From: JBKQWK01 sp052139595
Lineage (GTDB): Bacteria > Actinomycetota > Thermoleophilia > UBA2241
Length of the DNA: 11,462 nucleotides
Assembly: GCA_052139595.1 (NCBI GenBank)
Contig: JBKQWK010000213.1
Location: 1 to 11,462, forward strand
Direction of reading: 5' to 3'
Shown here piece by piece: positions 1 through 5,835 of this stretch. The notes below the pieces were generated by a model that saw only the letters and a program-made list of their open reading frames with translations, was not told the origin of the DNA and did not search any database. The first letter of the stretch is position 1. Each line of letters opens with the position of its first letter. The position numbers were made by a program, and so were the translations under genes.

Positions 1-2766
1 TAGCGCCGCCACAACATCGGCCGCCCCGGCCTGTTCAAGGGCCGCCTTCACCAAGCCTAGCTGCTTGCCCAGTTTGGGGCCGAGCAAGGGCAGGTTGGGC
101 TTAAGCACGTAGTCGACCAGCTCGCCGCCATCGGCGACCAGACGCACCTGCTTGACGTTCAGCTCGTCGGTAACGATGTCGCGCAGACGATCCACGGCAG
201 CGCGCTCGGCCGCCGGCGCAGCAACGACGACCTCGCGCAGCGGCTGCCGAGTCTTTACGGCGGCGCCGTTGCGAGCTGCGCGGCCGAGTTCGACGACGCG
301 GCGAGCGGCGGCCATATCGGCGGCGGCGGCGCCGTCGATCGCTGCCGCATCGACCAGCGGCCAGTCGCAGAGGTGCACGCTCTCTGCTGCCGTCGCATCA
401 ACCGAGCGGACCAGGTTCTGATACAGCTCCTCGGCGACGAAGGGGGTGTAGGGCGCCAGCAGCTTGCTCAGCGTGACGAGACAGTCGTAGAGCGTGTGGT
501 AGGCAGCCAGTTTGTCGCGGTCGTGGCTGCTCTTCCAGAAACGCCGACGGCTGCGACGCACATACCAGTTGCTCAGCTCGTCGACGAACTCCTGAATGGC
601 ACGCCCGGAGTTGGTGGCGTCGTACTCTTCCAGACCCTGCGTGACGGTAGCCACGAGCTGGTTGAGTTCGCTGATCAACCACCGGTCGAGCAGTGGTCGT
701 TCGGCCAGCGGCACCCGATCGGCCGTGGGATCGAAGCGGTCGATATTCGCGTAGACCGTAAAGAAGCTGTAGGTGTTCCACAGCGTGAGCAGAAAGCGGC
801 GCACGACCTCGTCAACCATCTCGGGGCCAAAGCGCCGCGGCGACCACGGCTGCTGACTGGTGAACATGAACCAGCGAAAAGCATCGGCACCCTGATGATC
901 GAGAATTTCGTCCGGTTGCACGACGTTGCCCTTGCTCTTGCTCATCTTCTGGCCATCAGCGTCGAGAATGTGACCGAGGCAGAGCACGCGTTTGTACGAG
1001 CTGCGGCCGGCGACCAGCGTCGCCACGGCGAGCAGACTGTAGAACCAGCCGCGCGTCTGGTCGATAGCCTCGGCAATGAAGTCGGCCGGGAAGCGCTCGT
1101 TGAAGAGGCGCTCGTTCTCGAAGGGATAGTGCCACTGTGCGAAGGGCATGCTGCCGCTGTCGAACCAGGCATCGATGACCTCAGGCGCGCGGTGCATTTC
1201 GCCACCGCACTCGGCACAGGTGAGGACGATATCGTCGACGTAGGGCCGGTGCAGATCAAGATCGTCCGGCACCGGCCCGGTGGCCCGCTGACGCAGCTCA
1301 GCGATGCTGCCGATGCAGTGCGTGTGGCCCTGCGCGCAGCGCCAGATCGGCAGCGGCGTGCCCCAGTAGCGGTCACGACTGAGCGCCCAGTCAACGTTGC
1401 CGGCGAGCCACTCGCCAAAGCGCCCCTCCTTGATGTGCTCGGGGTGCCAGATAACGTCGTCGTTGGCGGCCAGGAACTGATCCTTGATCGCCGTCGTGCG
1501 GATGTACCAGGTCGGCTTGCTGTAGTAGAGCAGCGGCGTGTCGCAACGCCAGCAGAAGGGATAGCTGTGCTCGTACGGCTCAACCCCGAGTAGGAGGCCA
1601 CGGGCCTCCAGCTCGGCGGTGATCGCCGGGTCGGCGTCCTTGACGAAGAGGCCTGCCCAGGGCGTCACCGCGGCGACAAACTTGCCCTCGGTATCGACTG
1701 CGTTGACAACCGGAAGATCGTTCTCTTGCCCGACCTTCATGTCGTCTTCGCCAAAGGCCGGGGCGATGTGCACAATGCCGGTGCCGTCGGTAGTCGTAAC
1801 GTAGTCGCCGGCGACGACGAAGTGGGCCGCCTTGTCGATCTTCATGTAGCGATAGGGCGCCTCGTACTGCAGGCCGAGCAGCTCGCTGCCGGCAACTTCA
1901 CGGCGCACCACGGCGTCTTTGCCGAGCACCTTCTCGACCAGCTCACGCGCGAGAACGAACCACTCACCGCGACTCTCCGCCAGCGCATAGGCCACCGTCG
2001 GGTGAACGGCGGCGGCAACGTTGCTGATCAGCGTCCAGGGAGTCGTCGTCCAGATGGCCAGCGAAACCGGCTCACCGGGTTGACCAGTGAGCCGGGCAGC
2101 GGCAGCCGGCGTAAGCGGAAAGCGCACGTAGATGCTGTTTTCGGTGACGTCCTTGTACCCCTGCGCCACCTCGTGGCTGCTGATGGCCGTGCCACAGCGC
2201 GGGCAGTACGGCACGACCTTGTGCCCCTGGTAGAGCAGACCTTTGTCGTAGATCTGGCGCAGAAGCCACCAGACGGTCTCGATGTAGTCGCTGGTGAAGG
2301 TGTAGTAGGCATCCTTGATATCGATCCAGAAGCCGATGCGCTCCGTGAAGCGGTCCCACTCCTCGAGGTAGGTCGTCACCGACTCGCGACAGCGGCGGTT
2401 AAACTCGGCGATGCCGTACTCCTCGATCTGCTTCTTACCGTCGAGTCCCAGCTGGCGCTCGACCTCAAGCTCGACCGGCAGCCCGTGCGTATCCCAACCC
2501 GCCTTGCGCGGCACGTTGAAGCCACGCATGGTTTTGTAGCGCGGGAAGATGTCTTTGAAGATGCGCGAGAGAACGTGGTGCGAGCCGGGACGACCGTTGG
2601 CCGTCGGCGGACCCTCGTAGAAGACGTACACCGGCGCGTCTGCGTGCAGGGCGAGGCTCTGCTCAAAGATGCGCTGCTGCTTCCAGAACGCGAGGATGCG
2701 CCGATCGAGATCGGGAAAGTCGACCTTGGGCGACACCTCGCGGAACATGGGCCGTTGCTGGTTCAC
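1..2766 (-). CDS. ileS: Isoleucyl-tRNA synthetase, type 2 (IleRS2), C-terminus cut by window edge
   Basis: Class I synthetase that charges tRNA-Ile with isoleucine in the cytoplasm. The minus frame is open for 922 codons to the left edge, with no internal stop, so only the extreme C-terminus is missing (family about 1000-1050 residues). Seen: PPTANG (residues 53-58) leading into GSHH at 61-64, where HxGH is expected; GWDTHGLPVE, typical of type 2 enzymes; CxxC pairs at 188-191, 405-408 and 517-520; the CP1 editing domain with TTTPWT (about 240-245) and GTGIVHIAPAFGEDD (328-342); WFDSGSMPF; KMSKS at 607-611; then the helical anticodon-binding domain. The start is GTG at 2766, chosen because GGGAG at 2776-2772 lies 5 nt upstream. 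An in-frame ATG at 2748 is the alternative. The gene is transcribed divergently from the HAD gene. Confidence 0.97.
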   Translation of the reverse strand, partial: MNQQRPMFREVSPKVDFPDLDRRILAFWKQQRIFEQSLALHADAPVYVFYEGPPTANGRPGSHHVLSRIFKDIFPRYKTMRGFNVPRKAGWDTHGLPVELEVERQLGLDGKKQIEEYGIAEFNRRCRESVTTYLEEWDRFTERIGFWIDIKDAYYTFTSDYIETVWWLLRQIYDKGLLYQGHKVVPYCPRCGTAISSHEVAQGYKDVTENSIYVRFPLTPAAAARLTGQPGEPVSLAIWTTTPWTLISNVAAAVHPTVAYALAESRGEWFVLARELVEKVLGKDAVVRREVAGSELLGLQYEAPYRYMKIDKAAHFVVAGDYVTTTDGTGIVHIAPAFGEDDMKVGQENDLPVVNAVDTEGKFVAAVTPWAGLFVKDADPAITAELEARGLLLGVEPYEHSYPFCWRCDTPLLYYSKPTWYIRTTAIKDQFLAANDDVIWHPEHIKEGRFGEWLAGNVDWALSRDRYWGTPLPIWRCAQGHTHCIGSIAELRQRATGPVPDDLDLHRPYVDDIVLTCAECGGEMHRAPEVIDAWFDSGSMPFAQWHYPFENERLFNERFPADFIAEAIDQTRGWFYSLLAVATLVAGRSSYKRVLCLGHILDADGQKMSKSKGNVVQPDEILDHQGADAFRWFMFTSQQPWSPRRFGPEMVDEVVRRFLLTLWNTYSFFTVYANIDRFDPTADRVPLAERPLLDRWLISELNQLVATVTQGLEEYDATNSGRAIQEFVDELSNWYVRRSRRRFWKSSHDRDKLAAYHTLYDCLVTLSKLLAPYTPFVAEELYQNLVRSVDATAAESVHLCDWPLVDAAAIDGAAAADMAAARRVVELGRAARNGAAVKTRQPLREVVVAAPAAERAAVDRLRDIVTDELNVKQVRLVADGGELVDYVLKPNLPLLGPKLGKQLGLVKAALEQAGAADVVAAL

Positions 2767-2771
2767 ATGCG

Positions 2772-2776
2772 CTCCC
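2772..2776 (-). promoter_or_regulatory. Ribosome binding site of ileS
   Basis: GGGAG on the minus strand lies 5 nt before the GTG codon at 2766. It supports the GTG over the in-frame ATG 18 nt further in, and over the out-of-frame ATG at 2768, which is followed directly by further overlapping codons rather than the synthetase frame. Confidence 0.6.
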
Positions 2777-2803
2777 GTTCGCGGGCGAGGTTCCAGGCTC
2801 TGT

Positions 2804-2809
2804 AGTTTA
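2804..2809 (-). promoter_or_regulatory. Candidate -10 element of ileS, flanked by a small dyad
   Basis: On the minus strand the hexamer TAAACT fits TANNNT and lies 37 nt before the GTG start of ileS. It is bracketed by 5-bp inverted arms, CTCTG at 2798-2802 and CAGAG at 2811-2815, which could be an operator or chance. No convincing -35 was found in the GC-rich DNA 17 nt upstream. The implied leader is only about 30 nt, too short for a T-box riboswitch. Confidence 0.35.
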
Positions 2810-2863
2810 GCAGAGAAGACCGCCAGCCCGCCCGGGCACGCCCGCGGGCGACGTAGCGCGCGT

Positions 2864-2899
2864 CGGGCAGAGCGGGCAGAGCGGGCAGAGCGGGCAGAG
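2864..2899. repeat. Four perfect 9-bp tandem repeats between divergent genes
   Basis: The unit CGGGCAGAG occurs four times without a mismatch (2864-2872, 2873-2881, 2882-2890, 2891-2899). The array lies between ileS and the HAD gene, just upstream of the proposed -10 of the HAD gene. Such short perfect arrays vary in copy number by slippage. A regulatory effect through promoter spacing is possible but is inference. Confidence 0.85.
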
Positions 2900-2910
2900 C
2901 CATCGTACGG

Positions 2911-2916
2911 TAAACT
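2911..2916 (+). promoter_or_regulatory. Candidate -10 element of the HAD gene (possible leaderless transcript)
   Basis: TAAACT, the same hexamer proposed for ileS on the other strand, ends 9 nt before the ATG at 2926. That spacing would put the transcript start at or next to the A of the ATG. No Shine-Dalgarno sequence precedes this ATG, which agrees with leaderless translation. No clear -35 is seen, because the 9-bp repeat array occupies that position. Confidence 0.35.
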
Positions 2917-2925
2917 GGGCGTCAT

Positions 2926-3816
2926 ATGGACGCTCCCGCCGCCTCAGCCGCAGATCCCGCTCGCTCAGCGGCCACCGTCCGACCGCCGTCTCTGCCGCAG
3001 GTGAAACAACGGCCCCGGGCAGCTGAGCTGACCGCCGAACGGCGACCGCAGGTCGGTGACCTGGCCGCCGAGCGGCGCGCGCAGGTAGCTGAGCGCAGCG
3101 CCAAGCGACATCCGCAAACAACTGAGCCGTTGCAGCTGCAGCACATCCTCGCCCTCATCGACTACGACGGCACAGCCACTGAGCAGGAGTGCATCGAGAT
3201 CGTCCTCCGGCAGCTCGTCGGTGACGCCTGGCGCCCTCTGGAAGACGCCGTGCGCCGCGGTGAGATCAGCCACGCCGAGGGTCTCCGCCGCCAGATTGCA
3301 CTCGTGCGACAGCCGCCGGTCGACTTTCTGGCGGCTCTGGCCGCCGCGGCACAGCCGCGGCGCGGCCTGGCCGCCTTCCTGACCACACTCGCCGGCGGCG
3401 ACGGCCGGGCGATGATCGTCAGCGCTGGCTTTCGCGCCGCGATCGAACAGGTGTGGCAAGAGAACGCCTTGCCGCCGGTCTCCATTATCGCTAGCGAGCT
3501 GGTTGCCGACGGCGACAATTCGCCGCCGCACGTTGTCTTCTCAGACCAGCTCGGCGACTGCCCGCGCTGCGGACCGCGCAGCTGCAAGGCGGCGGTGCTG
3601 CGTGCTCAGCGCCGCCTGGGCGACATCGTGCTTGTGTTCGGCGACGGCGAGAGTGACCTCTGCCCGGCACGCGAGGCAGATCTCGTCTTCGCCCGCGGGC
3701 ATCTGGCTGAACTGTGTGTCGCCGAGAACCTGCCGTGGCGGCCGCTGGACGATTTCGCCGACGTGCTGCCGCACGTGCAGCAGTGGCTCAGCGAACGGGA
3801 GCTATCGTCGCCGTGA
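2926..3816 (+). CDS. HAD-superfamily phosphatase, MtnX/phosphoserine-phosphatase-like, with repetitive N-terminus
   Basis: Predicted cytoplasmic phosphomonoesterase of 296 residues; the substrate is unknown. HAD motif I is DYDGT at 79-83 (Asp79 nucleophile, Asp81 acid/base). Motif II is the Ser in VSAGF (165-169). Lys221 follows the cysteine cluster C212-P-R-C215 and C220. Motif IV is GDGESD at 239-244, and ADLVFAR follows. This order and the C-terminal pattern resemble MtnX-like HAD-IB enzymes, but no methionine-salvage gene is in view, so that substrate is not claimed. The catalytic domain begins near residue 72. The preceding part is low-complexity and holds three 11-residue repeats (33-65). 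The ATG at 2926 lacks a ribosome site; GTG 3001 or TTG 3130 are alternative starts. The stop overlaps the next gene as GTGA, implying translational coupling. Confidence 0.8.
   Translation: MDAPAASAADPARSAATVRPPSLPQVKQRPRAAELTAERRPQVGDLAAERRAQVAERSAKRHPQTTEPLQLQHILALIDYDGTATEQECIEIVLRQLVGDAWRPLEDAVRRGEISHAEGLRRQIALVRQPPVDFLAALAAAAQPRRGLAAFLTTLAGGDGRAMIVSAGFRAAIEQVWQENALPPVSIIASELVADGDNSPPHVVFSDQLGDCPRCGPRSCKAAVLRAQRRLGDIVLVFGDGESDLCPAREADLVFARGHLAELCVAENLPWRPLDDFADVLPHVQQWLSERELSSP
3022..3120 (+). repeat. Three degenerate 33-bp in-frame tandem repeats
   Basis: Units at 3022-3054, 3055-3087 and 3088-3120 translate to AELTAERRPQV, GDLAAERRAQV and AERSAKRHPQT. They are charged and rich in Ala, Arg, Glu and Gln, probably helical, and lie just before the phosphatase domain. 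If the true start is downstream (TTG 3130), these repeats are intergenic instead. Confidence 0.7.
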
Positions 3817-5294
3817 GGGCCGGTAGCGACATCGACCTGCTCAGCCATGACGGCGACCGTCCGCGTCTGGAGACCGCCCTCCTGGTGCTCGTCGCCCTGG
3901 GCCTGCAGGCGATCGTCTGGGCCTTGATGATCTACCTTTTCCAGATCCATCACGTCTGGTATGGCTTTCATGACATCTCGGACACCGTTCTCTACTTCGA
4001 CTATGCGACCCGCATGGCCGGCGGCCTGCAGCCCTATCGCGGCTTCCCGTTTGAATACCCGCCCCTGGCGGTCCCGCTGCTGACGCTGCCGGGTCACCTG
4101 ACCACCCTCGCCAGTTACCAGCAGTGGTTCGTCGGCGAAATGATCGCCATCTGCCTGGCGACGGCGGCACTGACGGCGGTCACGGCGGCGCAGCTCTGGC
4201 GCGGCCTCAGCCGGCCGCTGGCGACGGCGGCGGCCTTCGCTGCCGCCGTCCTGCTCACCGGCGCCATCACCGCCAACCGTTACGACGTCGCCGTCGCCTT
4301 CATCATCGCCGTCTTTGCCCTCTGCGCCGCCCGCCGCTGGTGGCTGGCGGCAGCCATTGCTCTGGGGTTGGGGTTCGCCCTCAAGCTCACGCCAGCCCTG
4401 CTGCTGCCGCTCGTCTTCGTGCTGGCGGTGCGGCCGCGACGGATCGTTGCGGCGGCGATCGGCTTCGCCGTCGCCGCCGTCATCCCCTTCGTCCCCTACC
4501 TGGTGCACAGCACCCACGGCCTGTTCTACGTCTTCAGCTACAACGAGCAGCGGCCGTTGCAGATCGAGAGTCTGCTGGCGACGCCCTACATGGTCGCCCA
4601 TGCCCTCGGCCTCAGCCACGAGTCCATCGTCAACAACTACGGCTCGCAAGGTCTCTCGGCCAGCGGCGCGAAGCAGGTGGCGGCGCTGTCGCCGTGGCTC
4701 ATCGTCACCGCCCTGGCCGTCGTCTACGCCTTCATCTGGCGCCGGCGTGAGTATCTGCGGGCAACGCCGTCGGCCGTCCCTCTCGCCGCTCTGGCACTGG
4801 TGCTGGCATTTGTGTGCACGAACAAGGTGCTCTCGCCACAGTTCATTATCTGGACGTTCCCGCTCGTCGCCCTCGTCGCCGTTGGTCGCGGACGAGGCCA
4901 GCGCGTGCTCGGCCTGCTCCTTCTGGTGGCCATGCTGCTTACTCAAGTGGAGTTCCCGGCTCAGTACTGGAACTTCGTCGCCCTGCATGCGGGACCGATT
5001 GCCATCGTCGCGACACGCAACTTCGTGCTCCTGGTGGCGGCGGTGCTGGCCGCTGTGCTGGTCTGGCGCTTGCCGGAGCGGCCGGAACCTGCGCGGCTCA
5101 GACTGTCCGGGCAGCGCGGGCAACCCGCCGGGCCCGCTACGCGCGACCGGCGTGCACAGTCCGGCCGCTCCGGGCCGCGCGCCGCGGTTGGCCGCCGGCG
5201 CGCCATCGCCTATGATGCCGTTGCCCGCATGGCGACGTTCCCCGGCGGCCTGCCGGCCGATGTCGCCACCCACACCGACCAGGAGCACAAGTGA
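3813..5294 (+). CDS. GT87-type (DUF2029) polyprenyl-phosphate-dependent membrane glycosyltransferase
   Basis: Predicted multi-pass membrane transferase that moves a sugar, classically mannose, from a polyprenyl phosphate to an acceptor on the outer face of the membrane. The protein has 493 residues from GTG 3813. This start overlaps the HAD stop as GTGA, with GGGAG about 11 nt upstream; the frame runs further up to 3714, but that would overlap the HAD gene deeply. Seen: a first membrane helix at about 21-45; an acidic loop with D54, D57 and D63; the family-typical EYPPL at 81-85; then about nine hydrophobic segments with Arg-rich loops, including LKLTPALLLPL. After the last helix (near residue 427) comes a tail of some 65 residues rich in Arg, Gly, Pro and Ala that is not typical of the family. 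It overlaps a promoter and hairpin candidate. The acceptor is unknown. The downstream GtrA gene fits the role. Confidence 0.8.
   Translation: MRAGSDIDLLSHDGDRPRLETALLVLVALGLQAIVWALMIYLFQIHHVWYGFHDISDTVLYFDYATRMAGGLQPYRGFPFEYPPLAVPLLTLPGHLTTLASYQQWFVGEMIAICLATAALTAVTAAQLWRGLSRPLATAAAFAAAVLLTGAITANRYDVAVAFIIAVFALCAARRWWLAAAIALGLGFALKLTPALLLPLVFVLAVRPRRIVAAAIGFAVAAVIPFVPYLVHSTHGLFYVFSYNEQRPLQIESLLATPYMVAHALGLSHESIVNNYGSQGLSASGAKQVAALSPWLIVTALAVVYAFIWRRREYLRATPSAVPLAALALVLAFVCTNKVLSPQFIIWTFPLVALVAVGRGRGQRVLGLLLLVAMLLTQVEFPAQYWNFVALHAGPIAIVATRNFVLLVAAVLAAVLVWRLPERPEPARLRLSGQRGQPAGPATRDRRAQSGRSGPRAAVGRRRAIAYDAVARMATFPGGLPADVATHTDQEHK
5177..5203 (+). other. Strong GC inverted repeat inside the GT87 C-terminal tail
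   Basis: GCGCGCCG (5177-5184) and CGGCGCGC (5196-5203) are perfect 8-bp inverted arms around an 11-nt loop. No T-run follows, so it is not a standard intrinsic terminator. It overlaps the -35 of the promoter candidate at 5188-5216. Confidence 0.45.
5188..5216 (+). promoter_or_regulatory. Candidate sigma-70-type promoter for the GtrA gene, inside the GT87 tail
   Basis: TTGGCC (5188-5193, 4 of 6 matches to TTGACA) and TATGAT (5211-5216, 5 of 6 matches to TATAAT) are separated by exactly 17 nt. A start near 5223 would give a leader of about 110 nt before the GtrA ATG at 5335. It lies wholly within the low-complexity tail of the upstream gene. Confidence 0.4.
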
Positions 5295-5334
5295 GGTTCA
5301 TCGTGCGATCGCGCGACTGCGTGCCAGCGCAACC

Positions 5335-5769
5335 ATGAGGTCAACCGTGCGCACGCACGCGCAACCCCTGCGCACTCACGTGCGACAGTTCATCAAGTTC
5401 GCCATCGTCGGCGGCAGCGGCGTCCTCGTCAACCTGGCGGTGTTCAACCTGACACTGCTGGTCTGGCACCCTCCCCACGGCGTCGGCCACCACACCGCCG
5501 AGTACCTCGCCAACGCCCTCGGCTTCGTCGTCTCGGTCGTCACCAACTATTATCTGAATCGGCGCTGGACCTTTCGCTCTACCGACCGCGTCACCACCCA
5601 GTTTCCCAAGTTTCTCGCCGTCAGTCTCGCCGCCTACGGCCTCAACCTGATCATCTTCACCCTCTGCCTGCACAAACTCGGTCTTGGGCCGAACCCCAGC
5701 CAGCTCATCGCGATCGTCGTCGTGATGCCGTTCAACTTCGTCGTCAACAAGCTGTGGAGCTTCAAGTAG
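5335..5769 (+). CDS. GtrA-family small membrane protein
   Basis: Integral membrane protein of 144 residues; GtrA-like proteins are implicated in moving polyprenyl-phosphate-linked sugars across the membrane. Four hydrophobic segments are visible: FIKFAIVGGSGVLVNLAVF (about 19-37), a second ending in NYYLNRRWTF (the family's conserved N-x-x-x-N-R-x-W-x-F pattern), a third at FLAVSLAAYGLNLIIFTLCL, and a fourth ending in NFVVNKLWSF at the C-terminus. Length and topology are standard. The ATG at 5335 is the first start in frame after the GT87 stop, 40 nt downstream; its ribosome site is weak, and GTG 5347 is an alternative. The pairing with a polyprenyl-phosphate-using GT87 enzyme suggests the two handle the same lipid-linked sugar. 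Confidence 0.88.
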   Translation: MRSTVRTHAQPLRTHVRQFIKFAIVGGSGVLVNLAVFNLTLLVWHPPHGVGHHTAEYLANALGFVVSVVTNYYLNRRWTFRSTDRVTTQFPKFLAVSLAAYGLNLIIFTLCLHKLGLGPNPSQLIAIVVVMPFNFVVNKLWSFK

Positions 5770-5835
5770 ACGTCAAGCGAGCGTCGAGTGGGCCAGCTGA
5801 CAGACGGAGCGAGTCGGCAGATTCCACAGCAATAC
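5770..5835. other. Convergent intergenic spacer
   Basis: This is the 66-nt gap between the stop of the GtrA gene (plus) and the stop of the BY-kinase gene (minus). A bidirectional terminator would be expected, but I see no stable hairpin with a T-run on either strand. Confidence 0.6.

Noticed and set aside
2767..2803. T-box riboswitch controlling ileS
   Set aside because: The leader from the proposed promoter is only about 30 nt, and no specifier stem or T-box sequence is present.
373..2805. Long open plus-strand frames (373-1593 and 1726-2805) opposite ileS
   Set aside because: They are antisense to a fully recognisable IleRS with intact motifs. GC-rich codon bias keeps the opposite frames open, and the translations match no family.
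2864..2899. CRISPR-like or attachment-site array
   Set aside because: The units are contiguous 9-mers without spacers, and no cas, integrase or tRNA gene is near.
3606..5288. Minus-strand open frame of 560 codons opposite the GT87 gene
   Set aside because: The product would be Gly/Asp/Arg/Gln-rich low-complexity protein without domains, while the plus strand encodes clear membrane helices. It is a mirror of hydrophobic codons in GC-rich DNA.
5770..5835. Bidirectional terminator between the convergent genes
   Set aside because: No inverted repeat with adequate stem length and no T-run on either strand could be found.
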